Part shown: positions 34,303 to 41,907 of the stretch, in pieces
How positions within the stretch are numbered: the first letter of the stretch is position 1
Layout: the number at the start of each line of letters is the position of its first letter
Made by a program: the position numbers and the translations under genes
Source of the DNA: Parafrankia sp. EUN1f
GTDB lineage: Bacteria > Actinomycetota > Actinomycetes > Frankiales > Frankiaceae
Reading direction: 5' to 3'
Assembly: GCF_000177675.1 (NCBI RefSeq)
Contig: NZ_ADGX01000061.1
Span: 1-48,407, forward strand
Length of the DNA stretch: 48,407 nt
The notes under the pieces: model-generated
What the model was told of the DNA's origin: nothing
Databases searched by the model: none
Seen by the model: only the letters and a program-made list of their open reading frames with translations

Positions 34303-35591
34303 TGTTCCACCTCGGCCTGTTCACCGGGTGCGGAGTGCAGTCCTGGAAGGACATGTGGTCGGGCGAGGGCGCGACCGACTGGATGAGCCCGCAGCTCTAC
34401 ATCGACGTGGCTCGGGCGGTCGAGCGGGCCGGTTTCGACTGCATCATCCTGGAGGACGCCCACTTCGTCCCCGACGTCTTCCGCGGCAACACCGACTTCG
34501 CCCTGAAGAACGGTTTCCACGCGCCGAAGATGGACCTGTTCGTGATGACGCCGTTCATGCTCACCGCGACGAAGCACCTCGGGATCCTCCCGACGCTGAC
34601 GACCACCTTCCACCCGCCCTACATGGCGGCCCGCACGCTCGCCACCCTGGACCACCTCTCCGGCGGGCGCGGCGGCGCCAACCTGGTCATGTCACACAAC
34701 GACCGCACCGCGCAGAACTACGGCCTCGACGGACAGGCCGACCACGACCTGCGCTACGACCAGGGCGACGAATGGGTGCAGCTCGTCACCGAGCTGTGGA
34801 ACTCCTGGGACGCCGACGCGCTCACGGTCGACCGCGACAACGGCGTCTACGTCGACCCGGCGAAGGTCCACGAAATCCACTTCTCCGGCCGCTTCTACCG
34901 TTCCCGGGGCCCGTTGAACTCGCTGCGCCCACCGCAGGGGCGCCCGGTGTTCTCCCAGGCCGGCGGATCGGGCCGCGGCAAGGACTTCGCCGCCCGCAAC
35001 GTCGACCTGGTGATGACCAACGTCACCGGCATCGACACGATGAAGGCCTTCCGCGACGACCTGGTCGCCCGGCTGGAGGCCTTCGACCGCAAACCCGACT
35101 CCTGCAAGGTCATGTTCAACGTCGCCCCGGTGCTCGGGGAGACCCAGCGGGAGGCCGAGGAGAAGCGCGCCGCGGCGGTCGCCGCCCGCGAGGCGAACAT
35201 CGAGTCGAACCTGGGCTGGATGTCGTACTACAGCGGCATCGACTTCGGGAAGTTCGACCTGGACGCCCCGATGCCGCGGATGCACACCAACGCCAGCCGC
35301 AGCACCACGCAGAACCTGCAGGCGAAAAGCACCGGCCTGACGCTGCGCGAGTTCGCCTCGTATCCGTCCGGCGGCGCCGTCGAACTCGTCGGCACGCCGG
35401 ACGCGGTCGCCGCCCAGATGGGCGAGGTGATGGACGAGGTCGGCGGCGACGGCTTCCTCATCCAGCAGCCGATGTTCCGCCGTGCGATCAGCGAGATCAC
35501 CGACGGCCTCGCACCGGCGCTGCGCCGCCGCGGCCTCATCCGCGACGGCTACTCCTACCCCCACTTCCGCGACAACCTGCTGGAGTTCTGA
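34302..35591 (+). CDS. LLM monooxygenase, NtaA/SnaA/DszA type, second of a pair
   Basis: A 429-residue paralogue of the preceding gene with the same layout (YIDVARAVERAGFDCIILEDA, TFHPPYMAARTLATLDHLSGGRGGANLVMSHNDRTAQNYG, GRPVFSQAGGSGRGKDFAARNVD) and the same C-terminal ending FRDNLLEF. Roughly half of the aligned residues look identical by eye. It is translationally coupled to the first, so equal amounts and perhaps a heteromer are likely. Two sequential oxidations of one substrate would be an alternative. Confidence 0.9.
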   Translation: MFHLGLFTGCGVQSWKDMWSGEGATDWMSPQLYIDVARAVERAGFDCIILEDAHFVPDVFRGNTDFALKNGFHAPKMDLFVMTPFMLTATKHLGILPTLTTTFHPPYMAARTLATLDHLSGGRGGANLVMSHNDRTAQNYGLDGQADHDLRYDQGDEWVQLVTELWNSWDADALTVDRDNGVYVDPAKVHEIHFSGRFYRSRGPLNSLRPPQGRPVFSQAGGSGRGKDFAARNVDLVMTNVTGIDTMKAFRDDLVARLEAFDRKPDSCKVMFNVAPVLGETQREAEEKRAAAVAAREANIESNLGWMSYYSGIDFGKFDLDAPMPRMHTNASRSTTQNLQAKSTGLTLREFASYPSGGAVELVGTPDAVAAQMGEVMDEVGGDGFLIQQPMFRRAISEITDGLAPALRRRGLIRDGYSYPHFRDNLLEF

Positions 35592-35719
35592 CCCTCGCCG
35601 CCCCGCCGGACCGTGATCAGGCTTCTGGCCGGCGACGCGCTGGCAAGATCTGACTGCGGGGCCGGTCGTCCCATCGACCTGCCCATCCACCCGGCCGAAC
35701 GCCGTACGGAAGGCACCCC

Positions 35720-36550
35720 ATGGACCTCGCCACCGACCTGCCGATCTGTGCCACCTGCGGCGTGCAGTACGACGCACCGCGGCCTGACTGCCCGGTGTGC
35801 GAGGACGAGCGCCAGTACGTCGGCTGGGACGGTCAGCGTTGGACCACCCTCGGGACGCTGCGCGCCGAGGGCTTTCATGGCAGGCTCGAACCCGAGGGCC
35901 CTGGCGTGTACGGCATCGGCGCCGAGCCGAAGATCTCCATCGGCCAGCGGGCGCTGCTCGTCACCACCCCGGGCGGCAACATCCTCTGGGACTGCGTGCC
36001 CTACCTCGACGACGACCTGATCGCCCAGGTCAACACCCTGGGCGGCATCAGCGCGATCGCCGTCAGCCACCCGCACTTCTACGGCTCGATGATCGACTGG
36101 AGCCACGCTTTCGGGGATGTACCCGTCTACGTCCACGCCGCCGACGAGCGGTGGCTCGGCCGCCGCTCCCCCGCCGTCGACCTGTGGACGGGCGACACCC
36201 TCACCATCGGCGAGGGCCTCACCCTCGTCAACGGTGGCGTGCATTTCGACGGCGGCACCGTGCTGCACCACGCCGGCGGCGAGAACGGCCAGGGGGCGCT
36301 GTTCTCCGGGGACATCCTGCAGGTCGTCCTCGACCGCCGGTATGTGAGCTTCATGTATTCGTACCCGAACTACATCCCGGAGCGCCCGGAAACCGTCCGC
36401 CGAGCCATCCGCCTGCTGGAGCCGTTCGCCTTCGAGGCCATCTACGGCGCCTTCTGGCAGACCATCGTCCGCACCGACGGCCACGCCGCCATGCACCGCT
36501 CCGCGGACCGCTACCTGCACTTCGTCGCCGACCCGGCCCACCCGTCCTGA
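35720..36550 (+). CDS. MBL-fold metallo-hydrolase with N-terminal zinc-ribbon-like Cys pairs
   Basis: Protein of 276 residues. The N-terminus has CATCGVQYDAPRPDCPVC, two CxxC pairs that probably bind zinc. The following fold is metallo-beta-lactamase-like: LLVTTPGGNILWDCVPYLDDDLIAQV, and SHPHFYGSMIDWSHAF, which stands for HxHxxD (the Asp is three residues late, so the metal site may be altered). ALFSGDILQV follows, and then a C-terminal helix region. ATG 35720 has GGAAGG upstream. It follows the monooxygenase pair by 128 bases and may hydrolyse their product. Its 3' end overlaps the convergent hypothetical gene by 40 bases. Confidence 0.85.
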   Translation: MDLATDLPICATCGVQYDAPRPDCPVCEDERQYVGWDGQRWTTLGTLRAEGFHGRLEPEGPGVYGIGAEPKISIGQRALLVTTPGGNILWDCVPYLDDDLIAQVNTLGGISAIAVSHPHFYGSMIDWSHAFGDVPVYVHAADERWLGRRSPAVDLWTGDTLTIGEGLTLVNGGVHFDGGTVLHHAGGENGQGALFSGDILQVVLDRRYVSFMYSYPNYIPERPETVRRAIRLLEPFAFEAIYGAFWQTIVRTDGHAAMHRSADRYLHFVADPAHPS

Positions 36551-37056
36551 CCCACCCGCTCTCCTTGGGTGCGACCGGACGCGTCCTCCCTGAAGGTCCT
36601 CGCCAACAGGAAACCCATCCCGAAGCCCTGGACAGGAATCACGGGAATCAGCAGCCATGGTGTGACGCCGAGGGCCGCGACATGAAGTGCCGCACAGGCC
36701 AGGGCGTAACCCAGGAACACAGGAGAGCGCAGCATCCGGCGTAACACCTGGCCCGCGGTCGGTTCCGCGACCACCGAAACCACGGCCCCGTCCTGGCGGG
36801 CCGAAGGGTCGCTGCGGCTCCCGACCATCAGTCGTTTTCGCGAAACAGGAGCATGAATTCCTCCTCCGAGGCTTCCGAAGAAATCCACAGGGTACCAACG
36901 AAGGTCCGCCCAAAGGAATCTCTCCGAGCATGTAGTCTCGCCGTCGCCGCACCATGCCTCCGCGTCCTCCGGACACCAATACTCGCACCGGGCGTACTCG
37001 CCGCAGGTGCAGCGCCCCAGCCGACCGTCGTCGTCGATTGCGGGAATCAGATCCAT
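36511..37056 (-). CDS. Hypothetical Cys-rich membrane protein
   Basis: I do not recognise this protein of 181 residues. The N-terminal part is acidic and rich in Cys and Trp (RCTCGEYARCEYWCPEDAEA, then WCGDGETTC), suggesting a small metal-binding or disulfide-bonded module. The C-terminal part has a long hydrophobic region (SPVFLGYALACAALHVAALG, TPWLLIPVIPVQGFGMGFLLA) that could form two membrane helices, then a polar tail. ATG 37056 has GGAGG six bases upstream, a good start. It is convergent with the MBL gene and downstream of the WD40 gene on the same strand. The two halves could in principle be separate proteins, since GTG and ATG codons occur between them. Confidence 0.55.
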   Translation of the reverse strand: MDLIPAIDDDGRLGRCTCGEYARCEYWCPEDAEAWCGDGETTCSERFLWADLRWYPVDFFGSLGGGIHAPVSRKRLMVGSRSDPSARQDGAVVSVVAEPTAGQVLRRMLRSPVFLGYALACAALHVAALGVTPWLLIPVIPVQGFGMGFLLARTFREDASGRTQGERVGQDGWAGSATKCR

Positions 37057-37192
37057 CCAGAGCCTCCGGCCGCATTGCCTGGCCACCCTCGATGGTGGAG
37101 ACGACACACGATACAGCCAGCAGAAACCCGCGCAGTGGTAGATATCAGGCCCACGCACCCCCGGCAAGACCACCGACGGGAGCGGCCCAGGT

Positions 37193-38194
37193 TCAGCTGT
37201 TTCCGACGTGATAGAGGGTCGTCGTGCCGTTCGAGTCACCGCCCGCCAGCAGCCGGCCGTCTGGAGAGAATGCCAGGGACCACACCTCGGCGCGGCTTCT
37301 GGACAGCTCTTCTGGTTTCTGTGGCACAGCGGGATCGCTGACATCCCAGAGCAGAATTTTCGATCCGTCGGTGCTGGCCACCAGCCGCCCGTCAGCGGTG
37401 ACCGCCATCGCGAGGACCTCACGACGGTGCGGGAGTGTCGAAAGCCTGACTGGTGCGGTCACATCAGCCCCAAGATCCCACAGCGTCACACCTTCGAAGC
37501 CGGCGGCATACAACAGCGACCCGTCGACTGAGAAGCTGACCGAGCCGATCATCGACTCGCAGTCCGCGCATGCCAGCCGACGCGGGCTCGTCACATCCCT
37601 GACGTCCCACAGGCGCACCGTCCTGTCGGTGCAACCCGTCGCAAGCATCGAGCCATCCGGGGAGAATGCTGCCGCCAGCACCGGCTGTTGGTGCGCGGGG
37701 AGAACCGAGACCCGGGACGGAGCGGCCGCGTCGTCGACAGCCCAGATAGTCACCGCCCGATCACCCACAGCCGAAAACCGCGACCGGTAACCGCTTGTTG
37801 TTGCCAGGAACCGACCGTCGGGGGCGAAAGCAACCGCGTCGACGGTCATTCGCTGGTTATCCAGGGCTGCCAGCTGAATGGGTGCCTCCGGAGCGGCGAT
37901 ACCCCAGAGCGTTGTTCTCCGGTCGGAACCGCCTGCCGCCAGCAGCTCACCGTCGGGCGAGCAGGTTACGGCGTGTACTCGACCGCGATGCGTGACGGCG
38001 GCGACCAGTACCGGTACGGCGGGATCCGCGACATCCCACAACCTTGCCTTCCGGTCGACGCTACCGGTCACCAGGTGGCGACCGTTCGGCGTGAACACCA
38101 TCTGGCCGATTCCCATGAATCCCGGACCCATGTTCGGCACGAACCGAAGCACGCGATGCCCGTCCCGGAAGGCTGACACCCTCGTGCCCCGCAT
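37193..38194 (-). CDS. Stand-alone WD40 beta-propeller protein
   Basis: Scaffold protein of 333 residues made almost only of WD40 blades. Repeats read MVFTPNGRHLVTGSVDRKARLWDV, AVTCSPDGELLAAGGSDRRTTLWGI, AVAFAPDGRFLATTS..RAVTIWAV, AAFSPDGSMLATGCTDRTVRLWDV, SVSFSVDGSLLYAAGFEGVTLWDL, AVTADGRLVASTDGSKILLWDV and LAFSPDGRLLAGGDSNGTTTLYHV, seven in all, enough for one closed propeller. Linkers of the type DPAVPVLVAAV recur. In actinomycetes such blades usually follow a STAND ATPase or kinase; here ATG 38194, with a GGAGG site, gives a free propeller. No partner domain is encoded upstream. Confidence 0.88.
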   Translation of the reverse strand: MRGTRVSAFRDGHRVLRFVPNMGPGFMGIGQMVFTPNGRHLVTGSVDRKARLWDVADPAVPVLVAAVTHRGRVHAVTCSPDGELLAAGGSDRRTTLWGIAAPEAPIQLAALDNQRMTVDAVAFAPDGRFLATTSGYRSRFSAVGDRAVTIWAVDDAAAPSRVSVLPAHQQPVLAAAFSPDGSMLATGCTDRTVRLWDVRDVTSPRRLACADCESMIGSVSFSVDGSLLYAAGFEGVTLWDLGADVTAPVRLSTLPHRREVLAMAVTADGRLVASTDGSKILLWDVSDPAVPQKPEELSRSRAEVWSLAFSPDGRLLAGGDSNGTTTLYHVGNS

Positions 38195-38544
38195 GCACCC
38201 GTCCCTCCCCACGCCGCTCCGGCCGGCGGGCACGGATCCGCCGGATGAACGGCTCCGCGACGGGCCGCCGCGGAGGACTCCGCAGCCTCGGCCCGCATCC
38301 TCTGACGCCGGTCGATCGGCCGACAACCCCTCGCAGGCACGTCCCATCCGCCCCGCCGGCGAGCGCCGCTGCGGCGCCACCGCCAGATGTCGGTGAATGC
38401 CCACCGCCGCACCCCTGCCCACCTGGGATGATTGCCCGATGGAGGCCGCCGGGGGTCGCCTGGGCGACAGCTCCTGCCAATCACCGGGGCATTGCAAGGC
38501 GAGCAGAAGCGTCTACGATCAACCATTGTCGTGTGGAGGACCGA
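38195..38544. other. 350-base divergent gap between WD40 and NfeD-like genes
   Basis: No gene is supported. It holds a likely promoter for the NfeD/flotillin pair (38492-38519) and a GGAGG site for the WD40 gene at its left end. Confidence 0.4.
38492..38519 (+). promoter_or_regulatory. Sigma-70-type promoter for the NfeD/flotillin operon
   Basis: TTGCAA, a 16-base spacer and TACGAT (TAnnnT form) lie about 25 bases upstream of the NfeD-like ATG, a good match to the actinobacterial housekeeping consensus. Confidence 0.45.
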
Positions 38545-38754
38545 ATGGCCGACCAGGCCGTGATCGGCAAGGCAGGACGGGTGACCGGAAAAATCGCTCC
38601 AGGCATGGTCGGCGAGATAATGATCACCGTTCGTGGCGGCTCCGAGGCTTTCCACGCCTACGCCGACGACCCGGAGACGACAATTCCCGTCGGATGCCGG
38701 GTTCTCGTTGTCGAATATTTTCCCCCACGCACGGTGACAGTTGTCCGAATGTAG
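38545..38754 (+). CDS. Small NfeD-like OB-fold protein
   Basis: A 69-residue protein starting at ATG 38545 after GGAGG. The sequence (VIGKAGRVTGKIAPGMVGEI, then GSEAFHAYADD, then IPVGCRVLVVEYFPPRTVTV) matches the C-terminal OB-fold of NfeD proteins, which act with flotillin/stomatin partners in membrane organisation. Unlike full NfeD it lacks any transmembrane helix, so it would be cytosolic and tethered only through the flotillin encoded 78 bases downstream. The open frame upstream of this start has no coding character. This is a likely partner gene of the next one. Confidence 0.75.
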   Translation: MADQAVIGKAGRVTGKIAPGMVGEIMITVRGGSEAFHAYADDPETTIPVGCRVLVVEYFPPRTVTVVRM

Positions 38755-38832
38755 CGCAAGCACCACCGGCCCGATCGGCCGCAGCCCCAGGACCTCAGAC
38801 CCACAGGTTCTCCTGTGCACGACGGAGGCATC

Positions 38833-40386
38833 GTGACGCTCATAACCATCATCATTGTGGTCGCGGTCGGACTGGTGCTGGGGGTGCTGCTCTTCAAACT
38901 GATGTGGCGGGTCGCCGAGCCGAACGAGGCACTGATTATCTCCGGCCTGCGGGCGCAGAAGGGCGCGGACGACGCTGTGGCCGAAAGCCTCGGCTTCAAG
39001 ATTGTCACCGGCAAGGGTGTGCTGGTTCCGCCCGGCGTCCAGACCGTGCGCCGGATGTCGCTCGATCTGCGGGCCGCCCAGCTCGGCATCGACTGCGTCA
39101 CCCAGCAGGGTATTCCGGTAGGCATTCGCGGCGTGGTCATCTTCAAGGTCGGCGACGACTACGTCTCCATCGCGAACGCGGCCCGCCGCTTCCTCGACCA
39201 GCAGGACAAGATGGATACCCGCGTGCACAACGTCTTCGCCGGCCACCTGCGCGCCATCGTCGGGCAGCTCACCGTCGAGGACCTCATCCGTGACCGGGAG
39301 AAGCTGACCCATCTGACCCGGGCAAGCTCCGGCACCGAGATGGAGAAGCTCGGTCTGATCGTCGACTCGCTGCAGGTCCAGGAAATCGACGATCCCACCG
39401 GATACATCCGTAACCTTGGCCGCCCGCACGTGGCCGCCGTGGCCGCGCAGGCCCGGATCGCCGAGGCCGAGGCCGACCGCGAGGCCACCGAGCAGGAGCA
39501 GATCGCGCTGGCGCTGAAGGCCGAGGCACAGCGCAACAGCTCCATCAAGCAGTCCGGCTTCCAGGCCGAGATCGACGAGGCCACCGCCCGCGCCGCCCAG
39601 GCCGGCCCGCTGGCCGAGGCCGCCGCGCACCAGCAGGTCGTGGTGGAGCAGACAAGGGTCGCCGAGCTGGAAGCCGAGCTGGAGGAGCAGCGGCTGCAGG
39701 CCTCGATCCGCAAGCCTGCCGACGCCCGCGCCTACGAGCAGACCACGCTCGCACGCTCCACCCGTGACGCGCAGATCAGCGCGGCAGAGGCCGCGGCCCG
39801 CGAGGTCGAGCTCGCCGCGGCCGCCGACGCCACCAGGATCCGCACCGACGCGGACGCCCGGGCGACCCAGATCCGGATGCTGGCGACCGCCGAGGCGGAG
39901 TCGACCCGCGCGGTCGGTGACGCGAACGCCCATGCCCGCCGGGCTGTCGGCGCGGCGGAAGGCGAGGCGCTGCGGGCCTGGGGCCTGGCTGAGGCCGAAT
40001 CCATCAAGGCCCGCGCGGACGCGCTCGCCACGAACCAGGAAGCCGTCATCGGCCAGCAGCTCGCCGAGCAGTGGCCGGCCATCGTGGAGGCCGCGGCCAA
40101 GCAGTTCAGCGCCATCGACCAGCTGATCGTCCTGAACGGAGCGGCCGGCCTGAGCGAGACCCTGGCCGCCGCGCTCTCCCAGGGCGCGACAGGCCTGCAG
40201 CTGGCCCGCTCCCTGCTGAGCGGCGGGTCGTCGGACGGTAAGCCGTCGGCCGCAGCCACCGCCGACGGCACCGGCACCAGTCCCAGGACCGGCGGGAGCG
40301 ACAGGGCGTCGGTTCCGGCCGTGCGGTCGCCCGATGCCACTGTCGAGCAGAACACGACCGACGGCCCGGATGAGCCCAGCCGGTAG
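38833..40386 (+). CDS. Flotillin-like SPFH-domain membrane protein
   Basis: Membrane scaffold of about 517 residues. One N-terminal helix (TLITIIIVVAVGLVLGVLLF) is followed by the SPFH/PHB domain (EPNEALIISGLRAQKG, GKGVLVPPGVQTVRRMSLDL, FLDQQDKM.TRVHNVFAGHLRAIVGQLTVEDLIRDRE) to about residue 195. A long Ala/Glu/Arg-rich coiled coil with EAE-type repeats runs to about 400, then a flotillin-type C-terminus (AALSQGATGLQLARSLL) and a disordered Ser/Thr tail. GTG 38833 has GGAGG four bases upstream; GTG 38815 in the same frame is possible. Flotillins organise membrane microdomains; the NfeD-like gene upstream is the usual partner. Confidence 0.9.
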   Translation: MTLITIIIVVAVGLVLGVLLFKLMWRVAEPNEALIISGLRAQKGADDAVAESLGFKIVTGKGVLVPPGVQTVRRMSLDLRAAQLGIDCVTQQGIPVGIRGVVIFKVGDDYVSIANAARRFLDQQDKMDTRVHNVFAGHLRAIVGQLTVEDLIRDREKLTHLTRASSGTEMEKLGLIVDSLQVQEIDDPTGYIRNLGRPHVAAVAAQARIAEAEADREATEQEQIALALKAEAQRNSSIKQSGFQAEIDEATARAAQAGPLAEAAAHQQVVVEQTRVAELEAELEEQRLQASIRKPADARAYEQTTLARSTRDAQISAAEAAAREVELAAAADATRIRTDADARATQIRMLATAEAESTRAVGDANAHARRAVGAAEGEALRAWGLAEAESIKARADALATNQEAVIGQQLAEQWPAIVEAAAKQFSAIDQLIVLNGAAGLSETLAAALSQGATGLQLARSLLSGGSSDGKPSAAATADGTGTSPRTGGSDRASVPAVRSPDATVEQNTTDGPDEPSR

Positions 40387-40734
40387 GAATCGGCTGTCCA
40401 ACCCACCGGCGCAGGCTCTCGCGGTGCAGTCTGGGCTGCCCGTTCCGACAGCCGCGCACACCGGGCACAACGGACCACGAGCGGCCCCGTCACGAGGTGA
40501 GGCGGCGCGGGATGGCGGGCAGAGCCAACGGGAAGGCATAATTCCGCCTGACCTTCCGGTCAGCCGACGTACACGTTCATGCCGACATAGTCGAAGGGCC
40601 TCAGCCCCCAGCGCACGGTCGTCTACGCCTACGAGACGGGGCTCGCGCGAACCGCCTGATCGGTCTATCGGTCCCCCGCCGCCACGGAACGCAACAGCCG
40701 CGAACGCCGCGGCCGGCGCTCCCGCGCGGCCAGA
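40387..40734. other. 348-base gap between flotillin and methyltransferase remnant
   Basis: Convergent gap with no gene and no clear terminator. Nothing else stands out. Confidence 0.4.
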
Positions 40735-41139
40735 TCACCCGCGTTGGGCGACGAGATGGCAGCAGCGGGCGATCTGCCGATAGGGGTCACGGATACCCGC
40801 CAGCCATTCGGCCAGCATGATCTCCGCGGGATTCGGCACCCGTATCTCCTCGGTGATGTGGTCCGTGAAGATGCCGACCCCGTGCCAGCCAAGAACCGGC
40901 GCTCCCGCCGACGTCAGGAACGCCGAGACGGCCTGCAGCGAATGCGCCTCGCCGAGCTGGTACTGACCGTCCACCGGCGCCGTGCCGTGGAGCTGGTCGA
41001 TGGTGTCGCGCCATCGGCCCTGCAGGCCGCTTCGCATCGCCACGGCATCCGGGTTCACCGTGAGGATCGAGAGGAGTGCGCCGGGCCGGGCCAGCCTGAC
41101 GAGCTCTGCCAGGAGACGGTCAGGCTGGCTCAGGTACAT
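40735..41139 (-). pseudogene. C-terminal half of a class I SAM methyltransferase (remnant)
   Basis: The 134 residues match only the distal part of SmtA/CmoM-like methyltransferases: VMYLSQPDRLLAELVRLARPGALLSILTVN is the post-motif II/III region, followed by SLQAVSAFLTSAGAPVLGWHGVGIFTDHI and RDPYRQIARCCHLVAQR. The glycine-rich SAM-binding half is absent: in frame, family-like coding begins only a few codons before the ATG (CVMYL) and a TGA lies 12 codons further up. It overlaps the preceding truncated gene by 20 bases in another frame. A deletion that fused two genes out of frame explains this. A functional short protein is unlikely, since it could not bind SAM. Confidence 0.7.
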
Positions 41140-41452
41140 GACGCAGCGAATGGGACATCGTGTCCCGCTCGAAGGTCAGGACGACAATACGACCCGTGAC
41201 CTCGGACGGATCGGGCAGGGCCGAGGCCAGCCGCTCCACGAACCCGTCGTCGTGGAGCGGCGCCATCCAGACACGGCTCACGCAGATCCGGCGAACCTCC
41301 AGGGCCGCGTAGACCCAGGCGGCAGCCTCATGGCTGTCACTCGTGTAAAGAACCAGAACCTGGTCGGTCGCCTCCACGTGCACATAGGAGTCCAGCAGGT
41401 TGTTGACGCCGGACCAGACCAGATCGTCGATGACCGAGGCTGCCACTGCCAC
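41120..41452 (-). CDS. Short protein of unknown type, probable truncated gene after the precursor
   Basis: The 110 residues start at GTG 41452 (or GTG 41446), five bases after the stop of the repeat peptide, so the two are almost certainly co-transcribed. The sequence looks genuinely coding: NNLLDSYVHVEATDQVLVLY, TSDSHEAAAWVYAALEVRRI, FVERLASALPDPSEVTGRIVV. It weakly recalls the N-terminal domain of M29 aminopeptidase-T-like proteins, a guess only. Such proteins are about three times longer. The last residues read through into the 5' edge of the methyltransferase remnant in a different frame, as expected if a deletion removed its 3' part. Confidence 0.5.
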   Translation of the reverse strand: MAVAASVIDDLVWSGVNNLLDSYVHVEATDQVLVLYTSDSHEAAAWVYAALEVRRICVSRVWMAPLHDDGFVERLASALPDPSEVTGRIVVLTFERDTMSHSLRHVPEPA

Positions 41453-41457
41453 TGCTG

Positions 41458-41796
41458 CTACTGCTCGACGACGCTGTCGACGACGGGCTGCACAGCCACC
41501 TCGGTGGGCTGGACGGCTATCTCGTTGATGGAGCTGGAGGACGTGCTGTAGCTGATGCTCCAGGCGGTGTTGTTCGCCTGGGACCGCAGGACGTCCGTGC
41601 CCGCTATCTCCGCGGCCGAGGTGCTGTAGCTGATCGACCAGGCCGAGTCACCGCCGATCTTGTTCAGGGTCGCGGCGTGCTCGCTGAAATCGGAGACCCG
41701 CAGTGCCTCCCGCTCGTTGACCTGGGCCTCCTGGGCGAACTCCTCGGTGACTTTGGTGACGATGCTCTCGATCTGGGCGCGCGAGATCTCGGCCAT
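41458..41796 (-). CDS. Candidate RiPP precursor peptide with two AWSISYSTS core repeats
   Basis: A 112-residue protein of no family I can name. Residues 1-45 form a charged, helix-prone leader-like segment (EISRAQIESIVTKVTEEFAQ) ending in KIGG. The C-terminal part has two repeats 26 residues apart, DSAWSISYSTSAA and NTAWSISYSTSSS, rich in Ser/Thr with one Trp and one Tyr each and no Cys, then a Val/Gln/Glu-rich tail. Leader plus repeated core is typical of ribosomally made, modified peptides. ATG 41796 has GGAGAGG upstream; the frame is open to 41889 but that part has no coding look. Neighbours downstream are two truncated genes; no synthetase, radical-SAM or YcaO enzyme is in the window. Confidence 0.65.
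   Translation of the reverse strand: MAEISRAQIESIVTKVTEEFAQEAQVNEREALRVSDFSEHAATLNKIGGDSAWSISYSTSAAEIAGTDVLRSQANNTAWSISYSTSSSSINEIAVQPTEVAVQPVVDSVVEQ
41539..41643 (-). repeat. Twin 27-base core repeats in the precursor gene
   Basis: The segments 41617-41643 and 41539-41565 both encode AWSISYSTS. They differ at a few bases, mainly TCG versus AGC/TCC serine codons, so the peptide is conserved beyond the DNA. The period is 78 bases. Confidence 0.85.
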
Positions 41797-41907
41797 GAGG
41801 GCCTCTCCATCCTGAACGGACCGCAGAGCGCGACGAAACACGATGCGGTAAAGGAAAAGGAAATTCGGCATGATGACATGACGAACCAACTACACGACAG
41901 AACGACT

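Noticed and set aside
40735-41796. A complete lanthipeptide, lasso or radical-SAM RiPP cluster
   Set aside because: No LanB/LanM/LanKC, cyclase, radical SAM, YcaO or PqqD-like gene is present nearby; only the precursor-like gene and two truncated genes are seen.
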